Made by a program: the position numbers and the translations under genes. Shown in pieces: positions 1-8,823 of a stretch of 45,526 bases of DNA. This stretch comes from Seminavis robusta (taxonomy: Eukaryota > Bacillariophyta > Bacillariophyceae > Naviculales > Naviculaceae), in NCBI GenBank assembly GCA_903772945.1, contig CAICTM010000849.1, positions 1 to 45,526 on the forward strand, in the 5' to 3' direction. The notes below the pieces were generated by a model. It had not been told where the DNA came from. It made no database searches and saw only the letters and a list, made by a program, of their open reading frames with translations. The first letter of the stretch is position 1, and every line of letters starts with the position of its first letter.

Positions 1-2140
1 TCGTGACTTGTGGAATTTTTACCTGTATGTTTGCCTGCAGGAGTGGATGGTGTACATGGAAATGAGAGCTACCTACAATTCTATGGAGACTCTTCGGACG
101 AAGATTCAGTGGAATCCACGAAATCAGATGAAGATTCTGAAGACGGTAACGCCCCAGGGCTAGTAACAAGGGAATCCAAACAGTATGACACAGACATTGA
201 CCTCCGATGAAGAAAGGAGAAGAGGATTCCCAAGAATCCCAACAAGCACAAAGTCCAGACAACCCTACATTGGAAGAGACGGCACCTGCAGTGGATACCA
301 ATGATGGAAACTCGCTGGCAGCCAAAGCTTCCAAGCTTCCTCGAGTTGGAATTGGACGCTCAGCTCGGATTGCCACAGCCGAAACAAAGAAAGGAGTAAC
401 CTACGTCCAAGATGACAAAGCGAAGCAACCACTACTGTATTAGACAGAGACAAGCAAGCTCCTAGCTTTGTTCATGGACTCCTGTAATCACAGTAGTGCC
501 ACAGCAGAAGTCATTGATGAGAGCAGCCATGCCCAACAACATCTGCTACCCAAGGGTCTGAAAGTGTGGGGCAACAAAGCCAGAGAGGCGGCGCTCAAAT
601 AGATGGACCAGCTACACAGCAGAGGTGTTTCAGGTCAGTCGACCCAAACAAATGCAGTGATTCTGAATTGAAAAGGGCACAAATGGCACCCATGTTTGTG
701 ACTGAGAAAAGGGATGGCACGGTCAATGCCCGTGCAGTCTACAATGGGAAACCTACAAGGGTGTACCATCAGAAAGAAGATGCCAGAAACCCAACAGTTT
801 CACTTGAAGGTCTAATGTTGACGATGTGCGTCGATGCCATCCCGAAGATAGGGGATTGATTGTCCGCTGGATGTTCCAATGCGTTCCATAAAACCCAATG
901 CCGAATGGGTGGGGGGGGTGGGGGAAGTGTGGGGGGGGATCAAACCAAGGTGAAGTCAGGTTCCTCATGATCATTGAGGAAACCCTTGCAGACCTACTTG
1001 TCGAAATTGATCCTAACACATATGCCTCTTTCCTAACATACAAAAATGGACGTCCTGTCCTTTATTTTGTCGTGGAGAGAGCCATTATGGCATGGTTTTG
1101 GCAGCACTTCTTTGGTACAAGCTATTTAGAAGTGACCTCGAGCAAAATGGATTTGTGTTCAACAAATACGATCTTTGTGTGGCCAACCGGATGACCGAAT
1201 GCTACCAACAAACAATTCGATTCCATGTTGCTGATTTGATGTCAAGCCACAGGATGAAGTTGGTGAATTACCGGACTTTGGAATGGTTTAATGGAAGGTA
1301 TGGAACCTATGGAGCAGTCAAGGCAACCCGTTGTCACAAGCATGACTACTGGGAGACGTGGACTTTCCGATCCATGCAAGGAGTCCATGACATAATGACT
1401 ATCTTAAAAGATGATCTTGGATTCCCGGGGACTTGAATCGAGCAATTGAAGAAGGTGTCCAGCGCTGCACCTGCCGATTTATTCTGTTCTGGTGATGGAG
1501 CTGATTTGGATGACAAGACCAGAGGAATCTATCACACCAACGCAGCCAAGCTGTTGTTTGCGTGTAAGAGAGCAAGATCAGATGTCCAAACACTGACAAA
1601 TGTTTCTCTTGACACGTGTGAGGAATCCCACAGTTGATGACTGGGCAAGTTGATTCAAGGATAGAAGTTCCTGACCAACAGTGGAGGACAAGTTGATTCT
1701 CCACGTTGATATATCCGTTGTCATCACTTGGTGGGTGGATGCATCATTTGCAGTCCACTCCTGATTACCGTTCCCATACAGAAGAGTCATGTCCTTTGGA
1801 AGTGGCACGGTGCGTGTCTGTGTCTGCGAAACAGAAATTGAATTGAGGAGGAGCACGGAAGCGGAATTGTTGGAGCTGACGATGTTCATAGTCGCCCATG
1901 TTGTGGGCAAAATTGTTCCTTGAAGAGCAGAGTATAGTTGTGAAGGACAAATCCCATGCAGGACAACAAAAGCACAGATCATACTTGCAGAGAATGGCAA
2001 GGCAGTTCAGGAAAAAGAACTCGGGCCATAAACATTCGTTTCTTTTTAATCATGACAAATGGAAAATGAGCAACCTAGAGTGGTGTAATTCGCCATTGAT
2101 TGTCGCTGAAGCCTTGTGAATTGTAGCGCCGAATCGCCCG
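1..2140 (+). mobile_element. Decayed Ty1/copia-like retrotransposon (pol remnant)
   Basis: Several short reading frames on the plus strand line up end to end with a diatom copia-type (CoDi) pol gene. In order: an acidic linker as between integrase and reverse transcriptase (10-443), the start of reverse transcriptase (about 566-860, with MFVTEKRDG and VYNGKPTR), a middle part (898-1436, with LLWYKLFRSDLEQNGFVFN and LCVANR), a connection segment (about 1446-1637) and an RNase H core (about 1700-2120, with WWVDASFAVHS, STEAELLEL and LWAKLFLEEQ in different frames). The YVDD-type catalytic box reads FHVADL at about 1224-1241, so one catalytic Asp is Ala. Multiple stops and frameshifts, plus a G-run insertion near 905-940, show it is dead. 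No LTR, gag or protease is visible; the 5' part probably lies outside the window. The copia assignment is firm, the exact ends are not. Confidence 0.82.
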
Positions 2141-2435
2141 ATGACCAGCAGCTTGTTGACCTGCAGTAGCCAAGCTCGCTACCTCCTCTCGGTTGTCAGG
2201 AACTGAATTCATCATGTTCTTCCAGCCTCATACGTATTAATTGTGCTCCAACGTGGAGAAATAACCTACACCTCTTACTATGACCGGTAAATCACTAATC
2301 CGGTTTCGATCAAACATCAGCCAAAAACCGAGGATTTTAGGTCTACAAAAAAGTGTTACGGGCCTTATATCTAATTCAATCACAAGAATTGCTATGCACC
2401 ACCAGAAAATCCTCACTTTTGCTTTTCAGCTTAAT

Positions 2436-4417
2436 CTAAAACCAAATTACTCCCCAATAAGCTGCAGTATTACTAGCAAACAACACAGCGTGACCAGCGT
2501 GGCCACCACCACCACCATTGCCACCACCGTTTGCTGGAGGACATGCGGCTCCTCCGTTCACTGGAGGACCTGCGGCTGGAGGACCTGCGGCGCCACCATT
2601 GCCACCAGTAGCTCTGTCGCGAATGTCGAGTTCTCCATTAACATTATAAATTTCAATTCCAATTTTCTTGACTGGATTTCCCTCAATAGGACCATACTGA
2701 GCAGTGAATACTCCACGGATGTATTGCACTTCTTCCTCCTCGAGTAGGCTGCTTGCGTCAGCATCAAACGCAGCCCAAAGCTTGGCCAAACCAAGGACAC
2801 AAAGAAGCCGTAGATCGTTTGACCGCTTCTTGATGTGACTGACCACATGTTTGTGGAGAAAATTGTCGCTGATATTTAGGCCTGCCTGGTACCGGATTGG
2901 TCCACCATTACACAACAAGCCAGCAACAAAGGCGTCCGCATAGTTATCTGTCTTGTCAATGTACCTGAGAGCAACAACACGGCTAGACTTGTCTCCAACC
3001 CAGCGTCCACGGTACTCTACCATGCTGGTATTCGCTCCCTTCCTGGATGCTTTTGTCGATACATATTTTCACATGCTATGAGTACCAACTTCCTTTTTGG
3101 CTGATCTGACTTGGTCTTCAAGTCTTTTGAATTCATCATGCTTCCACACTGTGGCCTTGACGCGGTTGCTGTATTGCTGATTCAAGTTGTGTGGTCCTTT
3201 CTTTGTGTCATCGTTCTCAGGAGCGTTGCTCAATCGTGCCTGTGGCGGTGTTTAGGGTAGAGTTTCAAACTCTGCCCTAATAATTAGGGCAGAGTTTCAA
3301 ACTCTGCCCTAAATTTCAAACTCTGCCCTAATTTAGGGTAGAGTTTCAAACTCTACCCTAAATTAGGGCATGGTTTCAAAACTCTACCCTATAATTAGGG
3401 CAGAGTTTCAAACTCTGCCCTAAATTAGGGCAGAGCTTGAAATTTAGGGCAGAGTTTCAAACTCTGCCCTAAATCGAAACGGGACTGCATATGACTGCAT
3501 AGTAAATACTATGAAGCTCTGCCCTAATTTAGGGCAGAGTTTCAAACTCTACCCTAAATTAGGGCATGTTTTCAAAACTCTGCCCTAATTATAGGGCAGA
3601 GTTTCAAACTCTTCCCTAAAGTGAATCCTACCCTAAATCCTGGGTTCCCCATTCGCACCCGCTGAGGCACGCTCCAGTGAAAAGGTGGACTGCGTTTGGA
3701 TTGAGCTGGAGCCATTTATCCATGTAAATTGCAAGATTCAGCTGCGGGCAAACCTTCCATTCATCTGCCCCAAGTAGGATTTGGTCTGGACAGTCGCGCA
3801 TACTCCTGACATTCTTTGAGTATTGCGTCTTGGTGTAGATTGCGAACGGATGCTCGATTGATCCATGCGGAGCTTCCACCTTGAAATGACAAGTATGATA
3901 AGACCAAAGACTCATCATGGTGTACTTGTAGCGATGGTTGAAGTCCTTCTTTTGGCGAAACCAACATCTCCAGCACTTTGTAGAACTCATTGTTGTTGTA
4001 GGCCCGCTTGTCGTTCGCATCCTTGCCTTCATCACGAGCTTCGTGCCTCTCTATCTTCTTGATGGCTTGGTTCAATGACACATGTCTCGCAGGATTTCCT
4101 CCACGACCATCCAACCAAGGAACATTCTTGTTCACCATGTACCAACTGATGCTCTGCTTCAGCTTTTCAACAGAGCCTGATCTCATAAGCACAGGGAAGT
4201 CGCCTTCGCCAGGATGGTCTTTGCCATAGGCCCGAAAATTGAGGAAGGCTTTCACATGGGAGGGAGTGATGGCAAGTAGCTCGTCTTTGGTAAATTCCTT
4301 GTTCCTGGGGTAAACGCAGCCGTGAAAATGGGACATGAAGGCTACCATCGCGCCCTGGTGATCCTTCTTGTACGGATAGACCCATCCGGCATCCTCAGTA
4401 GCGGCGGTAGTGGCCAT
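2436..4417 (-). pseudogene. Broken tyrosine-recombinase (Crypton-like) mobile-element gene
   Basis: Two coding blocks on the minus strand belong to one gene. The N-terminal block (4417 to about 3630, start MATTAATEDAGW) needs a frame change near 3895 and continues with a segment containing SKNVRSMRDCPDQILLGADE. The C-terminal block is open in one frame from about 3240 to 2436 except for one TGA at 3071-3069. That TGA falls exactly where the Arg of the recombinase HxxR box is expected: the text reads THSM, stop, KYVSTKASRKG, where relatives have THSxRK. It is followed by RGRWVGDK and VALRYID, the region expected to hold the nucleophilic Tyr, then a Gly/Pro-rich low-complexity tail. A hairpin array (3250-3633) separates the blocks. 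The multi-copy diatom family with THSxRK and RGRWxG is known to me from memory; the Crypton label is inference. The gene is inactive as written. Confidence 0.72.
3250..3633. repeat. Tandem array of about ten hairpin-forming 29-31 bp units
   Basis: Units have the form TTAGGGCAGAGTTT, one C, then AAACTCTGCCCTAA, so each is a near-perfect inverted repeat of 14-bp arms around one base. Clear full units lie at 3252-3280, 3284-3312 and 3333-3361, with further units and half-units to about 3633. One non-repeat stretch of about 45 bp (near 3474-3520) interrupts the array. Arms occur in two versions, GGGCAGAG/CTCTGCCC and GGGTAGAG/CTCTACCC; some units carry the matched pair, while the unit at 3252 is mixed. 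Some units have four A in the right arm and CATG in the left arm. The array sits between the two halves of the recombinase pseudogene. Confidence 0.93.
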
Positions 4418-4877
4418 GGTCGCGAGTTAACAGAAAGCAACAACAACAAAGTTGATTTCGATTTCGATTTGTGAGATGCTCGCAGGTTGGCACCTTCCAC
4501 ACTACTGAAAAAGCACCAGATTTAAAGGGCGCATTTTGGGTAACATTGCTCTTTGGTACTTAGGGTACTATAGTGGCGGTTTTGTGTAGGCTGATGTAAC
4601 AATGCTGGGGTCGGAATGTGTCTCTCTGTGTTATTGGGCGCTGTGGTTCTTCCGTTGGAATTGTAGTTTTCTTATGTAATTTCTGTACCTTTCTGTTGGC
4701 AGAATCTGTATCTGGTACTGGTTGGACTTAGTGGCGGGTCCCGGGTTCTGGATACCGGGACTGGGTATATAGGGGGTATCGGAGTAATATTACTGTAGTA
4801 ACATTTGTAGGAGTTTTCTAAGTAATTTCACTGGGACTCTTGACAGTTACATTAATTAGACAAACCGTAAATCATCT
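4418..4877. other. Spacer upstream of the recombinase pseudogene
   Basis: No reading frame with recognisable protein character is seen. The sequence is T- and G-rich on the plus strand and would be the 5' flank of the minus-strand recombinase gene. It holds short runs such as GGTACTTAGGGTACTATAG and ACCGGGACTGGG, but no terminal repeat that I can pair with the other side of the element. Confidence 0.5.
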
Positions 4878-5362
4878 AAACTTGGTACCACGGTACCAAG
4901 TTTAGTCATTGCAAAGGGTCTCAGTGGATTTATTGCCCGAAAATGGTTTGCATATGAGTGTGTTCCCCACAGAGATACCAAGCTATTGGAGCTCCAACTT
5001 GGCACCTTCTTTGCTCTTTTTATTAGTTATTTTATTGGTACTAAGCATTCTTGATCCATGGACCAAATTTTACTTTTCCATTCCCAAGCCATCTTGGAAC
5101 CTGAACCAAGTTGGCTAGTTAGATACTATCATAGCCTAAATACTTCTTGGACCATCACTTGTACTAATAGTAGTGGCATCTCACATTGTGGTTTTCAGTT
5201 TCTTGGTACCTGAGAGTTCCCTAAGTATGTAATTGGATCCTTATGTAATTTTTCCTTTGAACTTGGTACCTCCCCTAGGGCCAAGTTTGCCAAAATCTTG
5301 GCACCTCCCCTTGGTCCCCTTGGTACCACCAATTTAACTGTTTTATCTGTGTCTTGGTACCC
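4878..5362. repeat. Region dense in CTTGGTACC / GGTACCAAG words
   Basis: The word CTTGGTACC, its reverse complement and close variants (CTTGGCACC, ACTTGGCACC, TTGGTACTAAG) recur about ten times in under 500 bp. An inverted pair AACTTGGTACC / GGTACCAAGTT lies at about 4880-4906 and others at about 5207, 5270, 5318 and 5355. Units are not evenly spaced. The stretch has no convincing coding sequence; the 69-residue frame at 4909-5118 is T-rich and hydrophobic without family resemblance. Confidence 0.7.
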
Positions 5363-5455
5363 GGACCAAGCAGAGCACGAAATTACCAAGTGGAAACATC
5401 TTAAACCTTTTTGCCTTTTCTCTAGTTTGATCATTATCCGGCTGTACTTTGAAAG

Positions 5456-5575
5456 CAAAGGAGCAATCGGCAACGGAGCAACGGAGCAACGGAGCAACAG
5501 AGCAACGCAGCAACGCAGCAACGCAGCAAGGGAGCAACGGAGGAACACAGCAAGGGAGCAATGGAGGAACACAGC
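5456..5575 (+). repeat. GGAGCAAC minisatellite
   Basis: About a dozen imperfect tandem copies of an 8-10 bp unit (GGAGCAAC, variants CAGCAACG, AGGGAGCAAC, GGAGGAACAC). It is open in several frames on both strands, which creates low-complexity minus-strand frames rich in APLLRCSV that are not genes. The array ends at the first ATG of the next reading frame. Confidence 0.88.
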
Positions 5576-6337
5576 GTACCACTGGCAATAACAGCAAGGA
5601 TGACAACAGCAACAGGAGATGATTCACTAGTCAAGGCTCTTTACCTGGAGATTATCCGAAAGGATGAGTATATGCTTTGGAAGCAGGACCCAACTTACGT
5701 TGGAGAAGAACTGGCAAAGCAGCGCAGCATCCGTGACAAGCCTGGATTGTCTCGGCACCGCTTAGACATTTCTCATCTCAACCAAAATTTAGCTGCGTGG
5801 CAGACCCGCCTTCCTCATCTCAACTGACAGCTCTACTCATATGCTGATGTCAGCAACATGGACGAGGGGTCGCCTTCACGCACATTTGAGTATGTCTTGG
5901 ATGACCTAACATGGGAGTGTGAGTGCTCAGTCACACCCCGAGAGACAGTGAGGGGCAACACACTGAAGACCTTGGTCATTCACCTCCCAAACGACGGCTA
6001 CTTCTACATCAATGGGACCACCAAGATGGAGGAATTCTTAGGGAAAGTGAAGAAAGCCGACGTTCCCAACAACCGCCACCGAAACACCTGCCACAAGGGG
6101 TGGGCGCAACTGGAAAAATCTGTTTGGGCTAAACTCCTCCCATTCCAGGCATTCATGGTTGCTTGGTTTGGGGGGAACCACACACCCCAGTGGATGGAGA
6201 AGATGGTTATGTACCATTCAGATGCCAATCGTGTTGACATCTGCATGCACCACATGGATCATTTCATTGGCATAGAATTCTCATTTGAGCACAGCTACCC
6301 CCATGCCCTCGACGATGGCTGGTGGGAGCACTTCTAA
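5561..6337 (+). pseudogene. Unknown ORF with one in-frame TGA
   Basis: Two open stretches, 5561-5827 (88 residues) and 5858-6337 (159 residues), are in the same frame and separated by a single TGA at 5825-5827. Ignoring that codon the frame is 258 codons long. The text on both sides looks like real protein (RHRLDISHLNQNLAAW before; FEYVLDDLTWECECSV, LVIHLPNDGYFYING and WVxAKLLPFQAFMVAW-like aromatic segments after). It is rich in Trp, His and Met in its C-terminal half. I do not recognise the family. No GT-AG intron removing the stop is evident. It could be a recent pseudogene, or translation could start at the ATG at 5858. It lies next to mobile-element debris and may be element-derived. Confidence 0.45.
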
Positions 6338-6826
6338 AAATGACCCATTTACAACACGGGGAGATAAATATTCTAAGGACAGGCTACAAGGATAGGGCTG
6401 ACGTTCTTAGACGCAGCAACGCCACCAACTGAAGTGCCGCAAAACAGTGCACAACACAGACTGGAAACAGATGCAAGATGCAAGAATGATGGTTGCTGGA
6501 GAGCTAGCTGGCTAAGAGATTGAAGGCAGAAGCAACTGGGTGAGGTACTAAACCCCCCAGAGACTGATCTACTCCGTATAACAGGATGCAAATCTAGCTA
6601 AGCACAATCTTTATTAGTAATCAAGCAATACGGTAGGGTGTTGACTAGAGCAATGAGAGAATCTGCAGCCTGTACCACAGTCTACCATTGCTACAAAGAC
6701 TCAGGGCAGACCAGAATCACGGCAAGTCTATGCTGGCAACATTAGCTAAAACTAGACAGCTAGTCGGGAGAAAGGCTGGCACAGATTCTTCTGGTAGGAT
6801 ACAACTATAGGATTAATAATCACCAT
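6338..6826. other. Spacer, nothing recognised
   Basis: Between the unknown ORF and the stop of the repeat-protein gene. It is moderately AT-rich with no protein-like frame, no tandem repeat and no recognisable RNA gene. Confidence 0.5.
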
Positions 6827-8305
6827 TCAGCAGATCACCGGTTCTGGACAACCATTCTCACGAGCCCAGTTATAGACATCCCACTGGTCAAAAAGGAAAG
6901 CTTGGATGCATGTATCTGAATCCCAGGGGCATCCTTTTTCACGAGCCCATTTCAAGATTTCCAAATGGCCACTACCAGCAGCCTTAGAGCATGTCGTTTC
7001 ATTCCATGGGCAACCTTTGTCATGAGCATATCTCAGGATTTCAAATTCGCCACACTCAGCAGCACCTGCACAAGTGGGTTCATCCCATGGACACCCATTC
7101 TCGTGGGCATACTTCAAAACATCGAGAACACCACGTCCAGCAGCCCATAGACATGTTGTTTCATCCCATGGGCAGCCATTTTCATGGGCATATGTTAAGC
7201 AGTCCAAATGGCCACTTGCAGCGGCAAAAGCGCATGTTGCTTCATCCCACGTGCAGCCATTCTCATGAGCATACGTGAGGCATTTCAGATGACCTTTCTT
7301 AGCGGCAATCCTGCACGTGTCTCTATCCCAGGGACTGTCGTTTTCGTGGGCATACTTGATGCATTCCAAATGGCCATTTTCGGCAGCAACCTTGCATGCA
7401 TCTTCATCCCATGGGCATCCATTCTCATGGGCCCATTTCAACACTTCCACATGTCCAGATTCTGCAGCTTTCTGGATTGAATTATCATCCCAGGGGCAGC
7501 CTTTTTCTCGAGCCCATATCAAGAGTTTCAAATACCCATTACCAGCAGCTTCAGAGCATGTCCTTTCATTCCAAAGACAACCATTTTCATGAGCATAATT
7601 CAAGATTTTCAAGTAGCCCATCTCAGCTGCTGCTGCGCACGTGTGTTCGTTCCATGAACACCCACATTCACGAGCCCACTGGATTATTTCCAAATGTCCA
7701 CCCTTGGCAGCATATGCACAGGTCCATTTATCAAGGGTATAGCCAATTTGATGGGCATATTTGAGTATGTCTAGGTGGCCTGCTTTCACAGCTTCTAGGC
7801 ATCCCCCAAAATCCCAATGGCAGCCATGTTGTATTGACCACTTCAGCAGTTCAAGATGTCCATTCTGGGCGGCACGAGAGCAAGTTTCTCCCCAAGAAAA
7901 ACCCTTTTTGTGGGCCCATTGAAGCACCCTTAGCGACCCAACTTTGGCAATTGAAGCGCATACATCACCCTCATCTGGGGCCTTTGTGGAGCACTGATAA
8001 TTGTTCCAGTATTCTGCGCAAGACACATCGGAGAACACTGCTGAGTAAAAAGTGTCTTTGTAGTTTGCTGGGCGCCTCTCATAGGAATACCGGGGCTCTG
8101 CTATCATGACTAAAGGAGGATTCTCCACAGTAGCACAATATTCCTGGTAAAGCTGCTTCCATTGCTTGTTGACAGCACCAACAAAAGCAAATTGTCCCAT
8201 GCCCAAAAAGGCAAGGATATGCCCTACCCAAATCTCCGTTTGGTATACCAAAAACTGCAGATCAGCAGGGGATTCTTTCTGCTTCGAGAGAATAGACGAA
8301 GGCAC
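6827..8305 (-). CDS. F-box-like / 27-residue ankyrin-like repeat protein
   Basis: The product has a short F-box-like N-terminal helix region (HILAFLGMGQFAFVGAVNKQ) followed by about 14 tandem repeats of exactly 27 residues. The unit is approximately TCxxAAxxGHLEILKWAHENGCPWDE, with Cys at position 2 and Trp near position 24. Proteins of this kind are very abundant in diatoms, brown algae and giant viruses and are usually annotated as ankyrin-repeat proteins; such domains bind other proteins, and an F-box would suggest a ubiquitin-ligase substrate receptor. The start is uncertain: the open frame begins at 8305 with GTG, a TAA lies two codons upstream, and the first in-frame ATG is at 8200 inside the F-box-like part. 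An upstream exon is therefore likely. A related but frameshifted copy lies at 24641-23966. Confidence 0.85.
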   Translation of the reverse strand: MPSSILSKQKESPADLQFLVYQTEIWVGHILAFLGMGQFAFVGAVNKQWKQLYQEYCATVENPPLVMIAEPRYSYERRPANYKDTFYSAVFSDVSCAEYWNNYQCSTKAPDEGDVCASIAKVGSLRVLQWAHKKGFSWGETCSRAAQNGHLELLKWSIQHGCHWDFGGCLEAVKAGHLDILKYAHQIGYTLDKWTCAYAAKGGHLEIIQWARECGCSWNEHTCAAAAEMGYLKILNYAHENGCLWNERTCSEAAGNGYLKLLIWAREKGCPWDDNSIQKAAESGHVEVLKWAHENGCPWDEDACKVAAENGHLECIKYAHENDSPWDRDTCRIAAKKGHLKCLTYAHENGCTWDEATCAFAAASGHLDCLTYAHENGCPWDETTCLWAAGRGVLDVLKYAHENGCPWDEPTCAGAAECGEFEILRYAHDKGCPWNETTCSKAAGSGHLEILKWAREKGCPWDSDTCIQAFLFDQWDVYNWARENGCPEPVIC

Positions 8306-8823
8306 GCATTAGCGGCGGGGTGGGTGCTGTTGCGTGTTGGCCCTTGATCATCATCAGATATTCGTAGATCTGCAGCTTGCGTTTCCGCGGTGTGTTGTTT
8401 TGTTGAAGGAAGTTGAGGTGAATATTAGAGGTATTTTTAAAAATAATCACCGCATCTCCCTGTAGTGTTTCCTGGAGGCTGGTTGGTGGAAAAGTAGTCC
8501 AGTGAGTCCAGTGACGAGTCCAAGATAGATCTTGAAGGCAGGTCATGGAATCAGTTATTCTACATCTACATCTAGCTAGTACCACCTAGCCAATCCAGTT
8601 GATGGCTCCTGATGATCGTACATGTACAGTACCGTACCCTGTAGCTAGCTAGTAGTTGGTGGCACTTTGGAAAGGCAGCAAACTTTGTGATAGGCGACGA
8701 AGGTCAAGTCATTCTGGCTCATGGTGAGCGTACCGTATCTAGCAGTTTGCAATTTGGAGGGCCAAACTATTCTACTTGGTGAATAGAATTGTTTATGGCA
8801 TGTTTGCCTATTGTTTTCTTCAC
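8306..8823. other. Spacer upstream of the repeat-protein gene
   Basis: Probably holds the promoter and perhaps a missing first exon of the minus-strand repeat protein. It contains repeats of the word CTAG/GCTAGCTAG around 8570-8660 and TACATGTACAGTACCGTACC near 8618-8637. No other gene is supported. Confidence 0.45.

Noticed and set aside
3250..3633. CRISPR-like array or telomeric TTAGGG tract
   Set aside because: There are no unique spacers between the units, and the TTAGGG/TTTAGGG words are only the ends of palindromic arms, not uninterrupted hexamer runs.
5195..5634. Minus-strand frames rich in VAPLLRC
   Set aside because: They are produced by the GGAGCAAC minisatellite being open in all frames.
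6965..7764. Several plus-strand frames across the repeat-protein gene
   Set aside because: They are shadows of the 81-bp repeats, recurring every repeat with the same wording.
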